DNA of 64,000 bases from Harenicola maris (GCA_018524345.1 JADQAZ010000003.1:62001-126000), one strand, 5' to 3'; shown: positions 8,230-18,135, numbered from the stretch's first letter. Numbers and translations: made by a program. Notes: generated from the sequence alone by a model not told the origin.

Positions 8230-9765
8230 GTGACACAGGGCATGGCCGGCTGGCTGGGCCATCCTCGGCGCAGCTTTGCGCTGTTTGGCGGTTTGGGCCT
8301 GTGTGCGGCCACGGGGCAGGCCCCTTTGGGGCTGGCACCTGTGACTTTGGTGAGTTTTGCTTATGCTCTGTGGCTGTTGCAGCGCAGCCCCCTTGGGGGG
8401 CGGGCGCTGGCATGGCGTGGCTGGGCCCTTGGGACCGGGTATTTCGCGGGGGCGCTGTTCTGGATTGTTGAGCCGTTTTTGGTGGATATCGCCCGCCATG
8501 GCTGGATGGCGCCTTTTGCGCTGATCGGCTTGGCGGGGGGATTGGCGCTGTTCTGGGCCTTGGCCTTTGGGCTGGCGGGGCGGATCGGACGGGGGCAATT
8601 TGCCCTTTGGGCAGCGGTGTTTTGGACGCTGGCCGAGGTGCTGCGCGGGCTGGTGTTCACGGGGTTTCCTTGGGCCGCGCCGGGGCATATCTGGATCGGC
8701 TGGCCGCAGATGCAATTGGCGGCTCTGGCGGGGCCGGATGCCTTGACGGCGCTGACGCTCTTTGCCGCCGCTTTGCCTGCGGTGTTTAGGCCTAGGTGGC
8801 TCAGGGGGGCGGCCTTGGGGGTGGCCTTGGTGCTTGCGCCGCTGCCCTATGGGCTTTGGCGGTTGGGGCAGGAGGCGGAGGTGCGGGCGGAGCCTGTGAC
8901 CATTCGCCTGCTGCAGCCCAATGCGCCGCAGCACCTGAAATGGGCGCGGGAGATGGTGCCGATCTGGTTCCAGCGCAATCTGGATATGTCCGCGGCCCTT
9001 GGTGCGGAGGGCGGGCGGCCTGATCTGATCGTTTGGCCGGAGACGGCGGTGCCTGCGCTGCTGAATGGCGGCGAGGAGACATTGGGCGTTATGGCGCAGG
9101 CGGCGGGCGGGGTGCCCATGGTGTTTGGCATCCAGCGGTGGGAGGGGGGCTTTCCGCGCAACTCCTTTGCCAGCTTGACCGCCGAGGGCGATCTTGGCCC
9201 GATCTATGACAAATCGCATCTCGTGCCCTTTGGCGAGTATATGCCCCTGAGCGCCCTGTTTGACCGCCTTGGGATAGGGGCCCTCGCGGCGCTGGCGCCC
9301 GGTGGCTATGCCCCCGGTGCGGGGCTGGTGCCGGTGGATCTGGGCGGGAAACTGGGGCAGGTTTTGCCGCTGATCTGTTATGAGGCGATCTTTCCCCATG
9401 ACATTCGCGCCGCCACGGGGCCGCGGGCGGGGTGGATTTTGCAGATCACCAATGACGCGTGGTTTGGCGCGATTTCAGGGCCTTATCAGCATCTGGCGCA
9501 GGCGCGTTTGCGGGCGGTGGAGACCGGCCTGCCGGTGCTGCGCTCTGCCAACACAGGGGTTTCGGCGGTGATTGATGCGCGCGGGCAGCTGCAGGGGCAA
9601 CTGGCGCTGAATACGGACGGTTTTTTGGATGCGGACCTGCCCGGCATGATGGCCGAACCGCCGTTCCAGCGGTTTGGCAATTGGCCGCTGATGCTGGCTT
9701 TGGGCCTTGTGGCTTTGGGGCTTTGGCGGCGAATGGCGCTTGACCCTGACACAGAGGCCCCGTAG
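8230..9765 (+). CDS. lnt: Apolipoprotein N-acyltransferase Lnt
   Basis: I take the GTG at 8230 because AGGAG lies four bases upstream. A TTG at 8212 is in frame but unsupported. The 511-residue inner-membrane enzyme adds the third acyl chain to lipoproteins. The N-terminal half has about six hydrophobic helices, followed by a periplasmic nitrilase domain. The catalytic Glu (VWPETAVP), Lys ([12 protein letters not shown]) and Cys (LICYEAIFP) are all present. A final helix precedes the C-terminus. It ends the phoH operon. The lipoproteins in this window are among its likely substrates. Confidence 0.96.
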   Translation: MTQGMAGWLGHPRRSFALFGGLGLCAATGQAPLGLAPVTLVSFAYALWLLQRSPLGGRALAWRGWALGTGYFAGALFWIVEPFLVDIARHGWMAPFALIGLAGGLALFWALAFGLAGRIGRGQFALWAAVFWTLAEVLRGLVFTGFPWAAPGHIWIGWPQMQLAALAGPDALTALTLFAAALPAVFRPRWLRGAALGVALVLAPLPYGLWRLGQEAEVRAEPVTIRLLQPNAPQHLKWAREMVPIWFQRNLDMSAALGAEGGRPDLIVWPETAVPALLNGGEETLGVMAQAAGGVPMVFGIQRWEGGFPRNSFASLTAEGDLGPIYDKSHLVPFGEYMPLSALFDRLGIGALAALAPGGYAPGAGLVPVDLGGKLGQVLPLICYEAIFPHDIRAATGPRAGWILQITNDAWFGAISGPYQHLAQARLRAVETGLPVLRSANTGVSAVIDARGQLQGQLALNTDGFLDADLPGMMAEPPFQRFGNWPLMLALGLVALGLWRRMALDPDTEAP

Positions 9766-9779
9766 GGAATTTCCAATCG

Positions 9780-9825
9780 CCGCCCCAACGGCTTCCTGAC
9801 GGGGCGGATTTTTTTAACCGGAGCA
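9780..9825 (+). promoter_or_regulatory. SAM/SAH riboswitch upstream of metK
   Basis: A stem CCGCCCC (9780-9786) / GGGGCGG (9801-9807) encloses AACGGCTTCCTGA. A T-rich linker and AACCGGAGCA follow, ending just before metK. This matches the SAM/SAH riboswitch class known from Rhodobacterales metK leaders, including the loop GGCTTCC and the 3' GGAGCA. GGAG at 9820-9823 is the metK Shine-Dalgarno and can pair with TTCC of the loop in a pseudoknot, so ligand binding should block translation. The assignment rests on motif and position, not on a covariance search. Confidence 0.93.
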
Positions 9826-9830
9826 CTTCA

Positions 9831-10997
9831 ATGACACGTCAGAATTACACCTTCACCTCGGAATCCGTTTCCGAGGGGCACCCCGATAAAGTCTGCGACC
9901 GTATCTCGGACGCGGTTCTGGATGCCTTCCTTGAGGAAGAAGCCAACGCCCGCGTTGCCGCAGAAACCTTTGCCACCACCAACTGTGTTGTGATCGGGGG
10001 CGAAGTTGGCCTGTCGAACAAGGACAAGTTGAGCGAATTCCTTGGCCGGATCGAGGGCATCGCTCGCGATTGCATCAAGGACATCGGCTATGAGCAGGAC
10101 GAGTTCCACTGGGAGACCTGCGAGGTTCAGAACCGTTTGCACCCGCAATCCGCCCATATCGCACAGGGCGTGGACAAGGACGGGGCCGGTGATCAGGGGA
10201 TCATGTTCGGCTATGCCGTGAAGGAGACGCCCGAGCTGATGCCCGCGCCGATTTCCTACTCCCACGCCATCCTGCGCCGTCTGGCCGAGGTGCGCAAAGA
10301 CGGCACCGAGCCGACCCTGCGCCCCGATGCCAAGAGCCAGATTTCCCTGCGCTATGAGGACGGTAAGCCGGTTGAGGTGACATCCATCGTGCTGTCGACC
10401 CAGCACAGCGACGAGAGCCAGTCGAGCGATGACATCCGCGCCATCGTGGAGCCCTATATCCGCGAGGTTCTGCCTGCGGGTCTGATCACCGAGGCGACCG
10501 AGTGGTGGGTGAACCCCACCGGTATTTTCGTGATCGGCGGCCCTGACGGGGATGCGGGTCTGACGGGCCGGAAGATCATTGTTGATACCTATGGCGGTGC
10601 GGCGCCCCACGGTGGTGGTGCTTTCTCTGGCAAGGACCCGACCAAGGTTGACCGCTCTGCCGCCTATGCGGCGCGCTATCTGGCGAAGAACGTGGTGGCT
10701 GCGGGTATGGCCGAGCGCTGCACCATTCAGCTGTCCTATGCCATTGGTGTAGCCAAGCCGCTGTCGATTTACGCAGACACTCACGGCACAGGCGAGGTGC
10801 ATGAGAGCGAGATCGAAAAGGCCGTGGCCAAGGCCATGGACCTGACCCCGCGCGGGATCATCGAGCACCTCAACCTGCGCCGCCCGATCTATGCGCGCAC
10901 TGCCGCCTATGGCCACTTTGGCCGTCAGGCCACTGATGACGGTGGCTTCAGCTGGGAGCGCACCGACCTGATCGATGCGCTTAAGGCTGCTGTTTAA
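9831..10997 (+). CDS. metK: S-adenosylmethionine synthase MetK
   Basis: The protein has 388 residues. It makes SAM from methionine and [11 protein letters not shown] (16-23) is the ATP/metal motif, [12 protein letters not shown] is the family signature and [17 protein letters not shown] is the phosphate loop. The start is seven bases behind GGAG, which is itself part of the riboswitch, so expression should fall as SAM rises. A strong terminator follows. SAM made here feeds MiaB, RimO and TrmB in the same window. Confidence 0.98.
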   Translation: MTRQNYTFTSESVSEGHPDKVCDRISDAVLDAFLEEEANARVAAETFATTNCVVIGGEVGLSNKDKLSEFLGRIEGIARDCIKDIGYEQDEFHWETCEVQNRLHPQSAHIAQGVDKDGAGDQGIMFGYAVKETPELMPAPISYSHAILRRLAEVRKDGTEPTLRPDAKSQISLRYEDGKPVEVTSIVLSTQHSDESQSSDDIRAIVEPYIREVLPAGLITEATEWWVNPTGIFVIGGPDGDAGLTGRKIIVDTYGGAAPHGGGAFSGKDPTKVDRSAAYAARYLAKNVVAAGMAERCTIQLSYAIGVAKPLSIYADTHGTGEVHESEIEKAVAKAMDLTPRGIIEHLNLRRPIYARTAAYGHFGRQATDDGGFSWERTDLIDALKAAV

Positions 10998-11030
10998 GGG
11001 TTTTGTGGCCTTTCGGGCCGCTTGATTTTT

Positions 11031-11072
11031 GCCCGCCCACCCGCCCCTTGGCGGGTGGGCGGTTTCGTTTTT
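11031..11072 (+). terminator. Intrinsic terminator after metK
   Basis: A 13-bp perfect GC stem (CCGCCCACCCGCC at 11033, loop CCTT, partner at 11050-11062) is followed by TTTCGTTTTT. Confidence 0.9.
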
Positions 11073-11112
11073 GGATACACACTTTGGCCGAAAGGCTTTA
11101 GGAGGCGTGGCT

Positions 11113-11823
11113 ATGACTGATAACGCACCCAAAACCCCGCCTCATCGGAACTTTTACGGCCGTTTGAAGGGCAAGCATTTGAAGGCGAGCCAGGAACGCT
11201 ATCTGGCCGAGGATCTGGCCGGATTGTCGCCCGGGCCTGTGGGCTGGGATGTGAATCCGGAGCGCAATGATCTGGACATTGACGCGCTGTTTGGTGGGCG
11301 GCCTCTGTGGCTGGAGATCGGCTTTGGCGGCGGTGAGCATCTGGTGCATCAGGCGGCCTCCAACCCTGATGTGGGGATCATTGGGGCGGAGCCTTATATC
11401 AACGGGGTTGCCATGTTGCTTGGCAAGATCCGCAAGGCGAACCTGGACAACCTTGCGGTGCATGCGGGGGATGCGCGGGACCTGATGGATGTGTTGCCCG
11501 ATGGCTCGGTGCAGAAGGCGTTTCTGCTCTATCCCGATCCATGGCCCAAGGCGCGCCATCACCGCCGCCGTTTCGTGACGCCCGAGCATCTGGAGCCATT
11601 GGCGCAGGTGATGGCCAAGGGGGCGGAATTGCGCATTGCCACCGACATTGCCGATTACGTGCGCCAGACCATGGAGCAGGTGCCCCGTTTCGGGTTTGAG
11701 TGGCAGGCAGAGCGGGCCGAGGATTGGCGAACCCCTTGGGATGACTGGATTTCCACCCGTTACGAGCAGAAGGCCATCCGCGAGGGGCGGCCGCAGCATT
11801 ACCTGACTTTCCGGCGGGTTTGA
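11113..11823 (+). CDS. trmB: tRNA (guanine-46-N7)-methyltransferase TrmB
   Basis: The protein has 236 residues. The ATG at 11113 has AGGAGG eight bases upstream, while a GTG at 11107 is too close to that site. Motif I LEIGFGGGEH binds SAM and YPDPWPK is the TrmB signature. It methylates G46 in the tRNA variable loop. A Lys-rich N-terminal extension (GRLKGKHLK) probably contacts tRNA. Confidence 0.96.
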   Translation: MTDNAPKTPPHRNFYGRLKGKHLKASQERYLAEDLAGLSPGPVGWDVNPERNDLDIDALFGGRPLWLEIGFGGGEHLVHQAASNPDVGIIGAEPYINGVAMLLGKIRKANLDNLAVHAGDARDLMDVLPDGSVQKAFLLYPDPWPKARHHRRRFVTPEHLEPLAQVMAKGAELRIATDIADYVRQTMEQVPRFGFEWQAERAEDWRTPWDDWISTRYEQKAIREGRPQHYLTFRRV

Positions 11824-11865
11824 TCTGCCAGAGCGCTCGGGGGGGGGCTTTTCGTCCCTCGTGAT

Positions 11866-11883
11866 CCCAGCTAGACCGCTGGG
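11866..11883 (+). other. Small hairpin between trmB and aroA
   Basis: CCCAGC / GCTGGG with a six-base loop is followed by GACGTTTT. It is a weak candidate terminator after trmB or a structure in the aroA leader. Confidence 0.3.
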
Positions 11884-11902
11884 GACGTTTTGAAGGAGCG
11901 AT

Positions 11903-13258
11903 ATGATGTCCAGCCATGGTGTCCCGATGCCGATGATTTCCCACCCTGCGGGGCCTTTGACGGGCCGTGCCGAGGTGCCGGGTGACAAGTCCATTTCCCA
12001 TCGTTCCTTGATCTTTGGGGCCATGGCCGTGGGCGAGACGCGGATCACCGGATTGCTGGAGGGCGAGGATGTTCTGGACACCGCCAAGGCCATGCGGGCC
12101 TTGGGCGCCGAGGTGGTGCAGCATGCACCGGGGGAATGGTCTGTGCACGGGGTCGGGGTTGGCGGCTTTGCCGAGCCTGAGGATGTGATTGACTGCGGCA
12201 ATTCGGGCACCGGTGTGCGCCTGATTATGGGCGCTGTGGCGACCCATGATTTTGCGGTGACCTTTACCGGCGATGCGAGCCTGCGTTCTCGGCCCATGGG
12301 GCGGGTCTCTGACCCATTGGCCCTGTTCGGGGCGCGGGCTGTGGGGCGCGCGGGTGGGCGTTTGCCGATGACGCTTGTGGGGGCGTCGGAGCCTGTGCCG
12401 GTGCGGTATGTGACGCCTGTGCCCTCGGCGCAGGTGAAGTCCGCGGTGCTGCTCGCGGGGCTGAATGCGCCGGGGCAGACTGTGGTGATCGAGAAGGAAG
12501 CGACGCGGGATCATACGGAGCGGATGCTGGCCGGATTTGGCGCGGAGATCACGGTGCGCGAGACCGAGGAGGGGCGCGAGATTACCCTGACCGGGCAGCC
12601 GGAGCTTAAGCCGCAGGAGATTGCGGTGCCGCGCGATCCGTCCTCTGCCGCCTTTCCTGTTTGCGCCGCTTTGATCACGCCGGGGTCGGATGTTCTGGTG
12701 CCGGGGATCGGGCTGAACCCGACGCGGGCGGGGCTGTTTACCACCCTGCGCGAGATGGGGGCGGACCTGAGTTATGAGAACGAGCGGGAAGAGGGGGGCG
12801 AGCCAGTCGCCGACCTTCGCGCGAAATTCTCCCCTGATATGAAGGGGATAGAGGTTCCTGCGGAGCGGGCGGCCTCGATGATTGATGAGTATCCTATCCT
12901 GTCGGTGGTGGCCTGCTTTGCCACGGGCAAGACCCATTGCCCCGGCGTGAAGGAATTGCGCGTCAAGGAGAGTGACCGGATCGACGCCATGGCCGTGGGC
13001 CTGCGGGCGAACGGGGCCGTGGTGGATGAGACAGAGGATAGTTTCACCGTGCATGGCATGGGGCCGCAGGGCCTGCCCGGCGGCGGCGAGGCACAGGCGC
13101 GGCTGGACCACCGGATTGCCATGGCGTTCCTGATTGCGGGCATGGGGGCGAAGGCGCCTGTGCGGGTGGATGATGCGGGGCCTGTGGCCACGTCTTTCCC
13201 TATTTTCGAGGGGCTTATGGGCGATCTGGGGGCCAAGCTGACCCGTGTGAACGCATGA
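11903..13258 (+). CDS. aroA: 3-phosphoshikimate 1-carboxyvinyltransferase (EPSP synthase) AroA
   Basis: The protein has 451 residues. It condenses shikimate-3-phosphate with PEP in the aromatic amino acid pathway. [13 protein letters not shown] and RDHTERML are the substrate-binding motifs, and [10 protein letters not shown] is the first family signature. In the PEP site the sequence has GNSGTGVR rather than the GNAGTAMR of class I enzymes, which is typical of the class II form found in many alphaproteobacteria. It overlaps cmk by 4 bp (ATGA). Start choice between 11903 and 11906 is open. Confidence 0.97.
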   Translation: MMSSHGVPMPMISHPAGPLTGRAEVPGDKSISHRSLIFGAMAVGETRITGLLEGEDVLDTAKAMRALGAEVVQHAPGEWSVHGVGVGGFAEPEDVIDCGNSGTGVRLIMGAVATHDFAVTFTGDASLRSRPMGRVSDPLALFGARAVGRAGGRLPMTLVGASEPVPVRYVTPVPSAQVKSAVLLAGLNAPGQTVVIEKEATRDHTERMLAGFGAEITVRETEEGREITLTGQPELKPQEIAVPRDPSSAAFPVCAALITPGSDVLVPGIGLNPTRAGLFTTLREMGADLSYENEREEGGEPVADLRAKFSPDMKGIEVPAERAASMIDEYPILSVVACFATGKTHCPGVKELRVKESDRIDAMAVGLRANGAVVDETEDSFTVHGMGPQGLPGGGEAQARLDHRIAMAFLIAGMGAKAPVRVDDAGPVATSFPIFEGLMGDLGAKLTRVNA

Positions 13259-13875
13259 GCTTTACCGTTGCCATAGACGGGCCTGCGGCGGCCGGGAAGG
13301 GCACGATTTCGCGCTCTGTGGCGGCGGAATTCGGGCTGGCGCATCTGGATACCGGATTGCTCTATCGCGCCGTGGGGCGGCGGGTGTTGGACGGGGCGGA
13401 TGCCATTGCGGCGGCTGAGGCTCTGACAGCGCAAGACCTTGAAAACCCTGAGGCTTTGCGCACGGCCGAGGTGGCCCAAGCGGCCAGCCGCGTGGCGGTG
13501 ATGCCGGAGGTGCGGGCGCATTTGCTGGCCTTTCAACGCAGCTTTGCCGCGCGGGATGGCGGGGCGGTTCTGGACGGGCGCGACATTGGCACGGTGATCT
13601 GCCCCGAGGCGGAGGTGAAGCTGTTTGTGACCGCCAGCGCCGAGGTGCGGGCGGAGCGGCGGTATCTGGAGCTGAGCGCCAAGGGCAGCGACGTGAGCCG
13701 CGCGCAGGTGTTGGCCGATGTACGCGAGCGCGATGCCCGCGATGCGGGGCGCGAGGCGGCGCCCATGGTGGCGGCAGAGACGGCGGTTTTGATCGATACC
13801 TCCGAGATGGATATTGCGGCGGCTGTGGCGGCGGCCTGCGATGCGGTGCGGGCGGCTTTGGCGGCCAAAGGTTAA
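13255..13875 (+). CDS. cmk: Cytidylate kinase Cmk
   Basis: The protein has 206 residues. The P-loop is GPAAAGKGT near the start, and DGRDIGTV and the LID region (RAERRYLEL) match CMP/dCMP kinases. It phosphorylates CMP with ATP. Its start overlaps the aroA stop. In most alphaproteobacteria rpsA follows directly. Here a kinase gene and an amidohydrolase gene intervene. Confidence 0.96.
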   Translation: MSFTVAIDGPAAAGKGTISRSVAAEFGLAHLDTGLLYRAVGRRVLDGADAIAAAEALTAQDLENPEALRTAEVAQAASRVAVMPEVRAHLLAFQRSFAARDGGAVLDGRDIGTVICPEAEVKLFVTASAEVRAERRYLELSAKGSDVSRAQVLADVRERDARDAGREAAPMVAAETAVLIDTSEMDIAAAVAAACDAVRAALAAKG

Positions 13876-13959
13876 CGCAGCGCACGGGGCGGCGGGGGGC
13901 GCGGATGCGCGAAACCCTGCGAATCATGGGTTAACGCGGCGAATTTGCACCGAAAATGC

Positions 13960-13989
13960 GATGCACATCCGATGCACAAGTGATGCACA
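13960..13989. repeat. Three phased GATGCACA repeats upstream of the second GAF kinase
   Basis: GATGCACA occurs at 13960, 13971 and 13982, exactly 11 bp apart, about one helical turn. An imperfect palindrome follows (TCTGCA ... TGTGCAGA, to about 14012). The 260-bp gap 13876-14135 also holds four GTTAAC sites (13871, 13930, 14021, 14047). The arrangement looks like a multi-site operator. No regulator can be named. Confidence 0.45.
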
Positions 13990-14135
13990 AATGGTCTGCA
14001 TATCTGTGCAGATCGGGCCGGTTAACCCAGCGGGCGCAGGGCAGGCGTTAACGAATTGCCCTATGGGGTTTTGCCCCCTCGACCCGCGCGGGGAACTGGC
14101 TAGACTGGGACAGTGCCGTAAATGAACCCTGGGGG

Positions 14136-15239
14136 TTGCTCTTGCTTGCCGATAAACATCCCGACCAGAAGCAGCGTCTTGCGACCCTGCGATCCTATGA
14201 CATTCTGGACACGCAGAACGAGGCGGATTTCGACGATATTGTCGCGCTGGCCTCGGCCATTTGTGATGTGCCTGTCTCGCTGATCAGTTTGGTGGATGAT
14301 GACCGGCAGTGGTTCAAGGCGCAGGTCGGGTTCGAGCCGCCGGAGACGGAGATGGATCAGTCTGTTTGCTCCCATGCCATTCTGGAGGAAGAGTTCCTCG
14401 AGGTGCCGGATATGGCGGCAGACAGCCGGACCGCGGATAATCCGCTGCATGTGGCGGACCCCAATGTGCAGTTTTACGCCGGTGCGAATTTGATTGCGCC
14501 CAACGGGATGCCGATCGGGACGCTTTGCGTATTGGACACCAAGCCGCGAAAGTTGAGTGCGTTTCAAAAGCAGGCGCTGCAGACCCTGTCGCGGCAGGTG
14601 ATGACCCAGTTGGAGCTGCGCAAGCGGCTGATGCTGGAGGATGCCCTGCGCAGCGAGACCGACCACAGGGTGAAGAATTCCTTGCAGACCATTGCCTCTA
14701 TCATGCGGGTGGCGGCGCGGCGGGTTGATGATCCAGCGGCCTTGGATGTGCTTGAGTTGATCGAGCGGCGGATTGCGGCGGTGGCCTCTTTGCACAGCGA
14801 GCTGGCGGAGAGCGAGGGCGGCAATAGGGTGGACACGCGGGCCTATCTGACCCGTTTGGTGGAGCTGATGGAGGAGGTCGCGCCGGATCATGTCTCCTTT
14901 GCGGTTGAGGCCGATGACCGGCCCATTCGGGCGCGCAAGGCCTCTGCCATCGGGATGATTGTCAGCGAGTTTGTGGCCAATTCGATCAAGCACGCCTTTC
15001 CGGACGGACAGGCGGGGCGGGTGTCGATCAGCCTGTCCTATGGGGAGGGCGGGGGCTGGACCCTGCGGTGCTGTGATGACGGGGTCGGGCGTGATCCTGC
15101 GGGGGGCGAGGACCGGCCCGAGGATACGGGGCTGGGGGCGATGCTGATGTCCTCTGCTGCGGATCAGCTGGACGGCGGGCTGGAATATACCGTCGCCGAT
15201 GGCGGCACGAATTTGACCGTAGAATTTGCAGGGGTGTGA
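14136..15239 (+). CDS. GAF-domain histidine kinase of the HisKA_2/HWE group
   Basis: The protein has 367 residues from a TTG start behind GGGGG. A GAF domain covers about 22-160 (LISLVDDDRQWFKA, SVCSHAI). The H-box is DHRVKNSLQTI with His177, the form seen in HisKA_2/HWE kinases, which often act in general stress signalling. EFVANSIKHAF is the N-box and DDGVGRDP the G1 box. There is no membrane helix. It belongs to a different kinase class from the gene at 1-932, although both begin with GAF. It overlaps the next gene by 4 bp (GTGA). No partner regulator is visible nearby. Confidence 0.88.
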   Translation: MLLLADKHPDQKQRLATLRSYDILDTQNEADFDDIVALASAICDVPVSLISLVDDDRQWFKAQVGFEPPETEMDQSVCSHAILEEEFLEVPDMAADSRTADNPLHVADPNVQFYAGANLIAPNGMPIGTLCVLDTKPRKLSAFQKQALQTLSRQVMTQLELRKRLMLEDALRSETDHRVKNSLQTIASIMRVAARRVDDPAALDVLELIERRIAAVASLHSELAESEGGNRVDTRAYLTRLVELMEEVAPDHVSFAVEADDRPIRARKASAIGMIVSEFVANSIKHAFPDGQAGRVSISLSYGEGGGWTLRCCDDGVGRDPAGGEDRPEDTGLGAMLMSSAADQLDGGLEYTVADGGTNLTVEFAGV

Positions 15240-16147
15240 CGGGGATGATGATCTTGGGCCGGGTTTTGCGGGGGGCGGTATGGGCCGCTGTTTTTGGCGG
15301 CTTGGCGGGGGGCGCGCTGGCCCATGACGACCCGCGCCCGCCGATAGGCGATGCGGTGGCGGAGCTGCCGCTGTTTGACGCCCATATCCATTACAAGGAG
15401 CCGGCTTGGGAGGCCTATTCCCCCGCCGATATCATCGGGTTGATGGATCAGTCGGGGGTGGCCATGGGGCTTGTGTCCTCGACCCCCGATGAGGGGACGA
15501 TCCGGCTGTTTGAATATGCGCCGAAGCGGGTGGTGCCGGAGCTGCGGCCCTATCACGCGGATTTCGGCTCCTCGAACTGGCATGAGTTCGAGGGGATGAC
15601 GGCCTATCTGGAGAAACGCCTGAACGCACATCCGCATCAGGGGATCGGCGAGTTCCACATTCGCAACCGGCGGATGTTCGACAAGGAGATGTTCCGCGAG
15701 ATCGTCGCCATGGCCCGTGCGCGCGATATCTATCTGCATGTGCATTCGGGGGCGGCGCCGGTGGAGTGGCTCTATGATCTGGATCCGGAGGTGAAGATCA
15801 TCTGGGCCCATGCGGGGCTGGGCGAGCCTGCGGCGAAGGTCTACCGCGTGATGAAGCGCAACCCCAACCTTCTGGCCGATACCAGCCTGCGCGAGGGGGC
15901 GATTCTGGGTAGCGACGGGGAGCTGGACGAGACTTGGGCCAAGATCATCTTTGAGTTTCAGGACCGGTTGATGGTGGGCAGTGACACTTGGGTGAACAGC
16001 CAGTGGGACAGATATGGGCCGATTATGGATCAGAACCGGCTCTGGCTGTCGAAGCTGCCGCGGGAGGTGGCGGAAAAGATTGCCTATCGCAATGCGGAAC
16101 GGGTGTTCGGCCGCAAAGTCACGATGGATCTGATCGGAGAGCGCTGA
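15236..16147 (+). CDS. Secreted amidohydrolase-family protein
   Basis: The protein has 303 residues. A signal peptide ends near GGALAHD (about residue 30). LFDAHIHY supplies the HxH metal motif of amidohydrolase-2/TIM-barrel hydrolases, and further candidate ligands are His in LHVHSGA and IIWAHAGLGE and Asp in VGSDTW. The substrate is unknown. Periplasmic location is unusual for this superfamily. The GTG at 15236 overlaps the kinase stop, while ATG 15245 behind GACGGGG is equally possible. The coupling to a sensor kinase suggests a shared condition. Confidence 0.75.
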   Translation: MTGMMILGRVLRGAVWAAVFGGLAGGALAHDDPRPPIGDAVAELPLFDAHIHYKEPAWEAYSPADIIGLMDQSGVAMGLVSSTPDEGTIRLFEYAPKRVVPELRPYHADFGSSNWHEFEGMTAYLEKRLNAHPHQGIGEFHIRNRRMFDKEMFREIVAMARARDIYLHVHSGAAPVEWLYDLDPEVKIIWAHAGLGEPAAKVYRVMKRNPNLLADTSLREGAILGSDGELDETWAKIIFEFQDRLMVGSDTWVNSQWDRYGPIMDQNRLWLSKLPREVAEKIAYRNAERVFGRKVTMDLIGER

Positions 16148-16162
16148 GCGTGCCGCGGGCGG

Positions 16163-16206
16163 CAGACTTTTGCAAAAGTCTGGGCCAAATCCTTTGAAGG
16201 ATTTGG
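16163..16206. repeat. Dispersed palindromic repeat, family A copy 1
   Basis: Two palindromes lie side by side: a perfect 20-bp one, CAGACTTTTGCAAAAGTCTG, and CCAAATCCTT/AAGGATTTGG with a two-base loop. It begins 15 bp after the amidohydrolase stop. Copies with the same two modules occur at 19995-20060 and 21783-21824, and a diverged one at 30044-30114. Confidence 0.8.
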
Positions 16207-16236
16207 GGCGCGCTGTGGCGAAGGGTGGCCTTTGAC

Positions 16237-16265
16237 TTGCAAACCCTGTGCTAACGGCCTATACG
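16237..16265 (+). promoter_or_regulatory. Candidate rpsA promoter
   Basis: TTGCAA and TATACG are separated by 17 bp, about 160 bp upstream of rpsA. This is a good housekeeping-sigma match for an alphaproteobacterium. It would give rpsA its own promoter independent of the upstream genes. Confidence 0.5.
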
Positions 16266-16427
16266 CGCGATTGTCAAAAACGGCGGTGAACGTCGGGGCG
16301 AGCAGGGTCGGGGAATTTTCCGGCCCTTATTGTTTTTCCCGGCCAAGGCGCCTGACCAATGAACCCCAAGACCGGCGGAGCCAACCGCACGGCCAGAAAA
16401 ATGAATGTTAAAGGAAACCAAACGCTA

Positions 16428-18107
16428 ATGAGCGCTGATACATCTATGGAGGAGTTCGAAGCCCTTCTGAACGAAAGCTTCGAAATGGACACACCCGATG
16501 AGGGTTCTGTTGTCAAAGGCCGTGTGATCGCCATCGAGGCTGGTCAGGCCATCATCGACGTAGGCTACAAAATGGAAGGCCGCGTTGAGCTTAAAGAATT
16601 TGCTGATCCGGGCGAAGCACCGAAGCTGGCTGTTGGCGATGAGGTCGAGGTGTTCCTTGATCGCGTTGAAAACGCCCGCGGCGAAGCATCGATCAGCCGT
16701 GAGAAGGCCCGCCGCGAAGAGGCTTGGGACCGTCTTGAAACTGCATTCGCTGACGAAGCCCGCGTTGAAGGCGCGATCTTTGGCCGCGTTAAGGGCGGCT
16801 TTACTGTTGATCTGGGCGGCGCTGTTGCGTTCCTTCCCGGTTCTCAGGTTGATGTGCGCCCCGTGCGCGATGCCGGTCCTTTGATGGGTCTTAAGCAGCC
16901 GTTCCAGATTCTGAAAATGGACCGTCGTCGTGGCAACATCGTTGTATCGCGTCGCGCTATCCTTGAAGAATCCCGCGCCGAGCAGCGTGCCGAGGTTATC
17001 GGCAACCTGACCGAGGGTCAGTCTGTTGAAGGTGTGGTCAAGAACATCACCGAATACGGTGCCTTCGTTGACCTTGGCGGCGTTGATGGCCTGCTGCACG
17101 TCACCGACATGGCATGGCGCCGGATCAACCACCCGTCTGAAATTCTTGCCATTGGCGAGACTGTCAACGTGCAGGTTGTGAAGATCAACAAAGAGACGCA
17201 CCGCATCAGCCTTGGCATGAAGCAGCTGCAAGAAGACCCATGGACCATCGTAGAGGGCAAATACCCGCTCGATTCCGTGCACACAGGCCGTGTGACCAAC
17301 ATCACCGATTACGGTGCATTTGTTGAGCTTGAGCCCGGTGTTGAGGGTCTTGTCCACGTCTCCGAGATGTCCTGGACCAAAAAGAACGTTCACCCCGGCA
17401 AGATCGTTTCGACGAGCCAGGAAGTGGAAGTCATGGTTCTGGAAATCGACAGCACCAAGCGTCGTGTTTCCCTTGGCCTCAAGCAGACCATGCGCAACCC
17501 ATGGGAGGTCTTTGCTGAGTCCTATCCCGAGGGCACGCAGGTTGAAGGCGAAGTGCGCAACATCACCGAGTTCGGCCTGTTCATCGGCCTGCCCGGCGAC
17601 ATTGACGGCATGGTTCACCTGTCCGACATCTCTTGGGACGAGCGCGGCGAAGACGCGATCCAGAACTATCGCAAGGGCGATGAGGTTCAGGCCGTTGTGT
17701 CCGAGGTCGACATCGAGAAAGAGCGTATCTCGCTCTCGATCAAGGCCCTTGGCGGCGACAAGTTCGCCGATGCTGTTGGCGGCGTGAAGCGCGGTGCGAT
17801 CATCACTGTTGAGGTCACATCCATCGAGGATGGCGGCATCGAAGTGGAGTATGAGGGCATGAAATCCTTCATCCGCCGCTCTGACCTGTCGCGTGACCGT
17901 GCCGAGCAGCGCCCCGAGCGTTTCGTTGTCGGCAACAAGCTGGACGTTCGCGTCACCAACATCGACGCCAAGACCCGCCGTTTGGGTCTGTCGATCAAGG
18001 CGCGCGAAATTGCCGAAGAGAAAGAAGCCGTGGAACAGTATGGCTCCTCTGACTCCGGCGCATCGCTTGGTGATATTCTGGGTGCCGCGCTTAAGGGCGA
18101 CGAGTAA
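16428..18107 (+). CDS. rpsA: 30S ribosomal protein S1
   Basis: I start at the ATG at 16428 (MSADTSMEEFEALL), the normal S1 N-terminus, giving 559 residues. The frame is open to 16359, but that extension is not S1-like. Six S1 RNA-binding domains follow, with repeated features such as ITEYGAFVDLGG, ITDYGAFVELE and ITEFGLFIGLPG. S1 unfolds and docks mRNA on the 30S subunit. Codon use is visibly more biased than in neighbours, as expected for a highly expressed gene. It ends at a strong terminator. Confidence 0.98.
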   Translation: MSADTSMEEFEALLNESFEMDTPDEGSVVKGRVIAIEAGQAIIDVGYKMEGRVELKEFADPGEAPKLAVGDEVEVFLDRVENARGEASISREKARREEAWDRLETAFADEARVEGAIFGRVKGGFTVDLGGAVAFLPGSQVDVRPVRDAGPLMGLKQPFQILKMDRRRGNIVVSRRAILEESRAEQRAEVIGNLTEGQSVEGVVKNITEYGAFVDLGGVDGLLHVTDMAWRRINHPSEILAIGETVNVQVVKINKETHRISLGMKQLQEDPWTIVEGKYPLDSVHTGRVTNITDYGAFVELEPGVEGLVHVSEMSWTKKNVHPGKIVSTSQEVEVMVLEIDSTKRRVSLGLKQTMRNPWEVFAESYPEGTQVEGEVRNITEFGLFIGLPGDIDGMVHLSDISWDERGEDAIQNYRKGDEVQAVVSEVDIEKERISLSIKALGGDKFADAVGGVKRGAIITVEVTSIEDGGIEVEYEGMKSFIRRSDLSRDRAEQRPERFVVGNKLDVRVTNIDAKTRRLGLSIKAREIAEEKEAVEQYGSSDSGASLGDILGAALKGDE

Positions 18108-18135
18108 TCCGGAAGGCGCAAATTGCGCTGAAGGA

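Noticed and set aside
13960-13989. The GATGCACA repeats as a mini CRISPR or satellite
   Set aside because: Units are only 8 bp with 3-bp gaps, no spacers and no cas genes nearby.
16359-16427. An upstream extension of rpsA by 23 codons
   Set aside because: Ribosomal protein S1 starts with the MSADTSMEEFEALL-type segment, and the extension has no family match and overlaps the leader.
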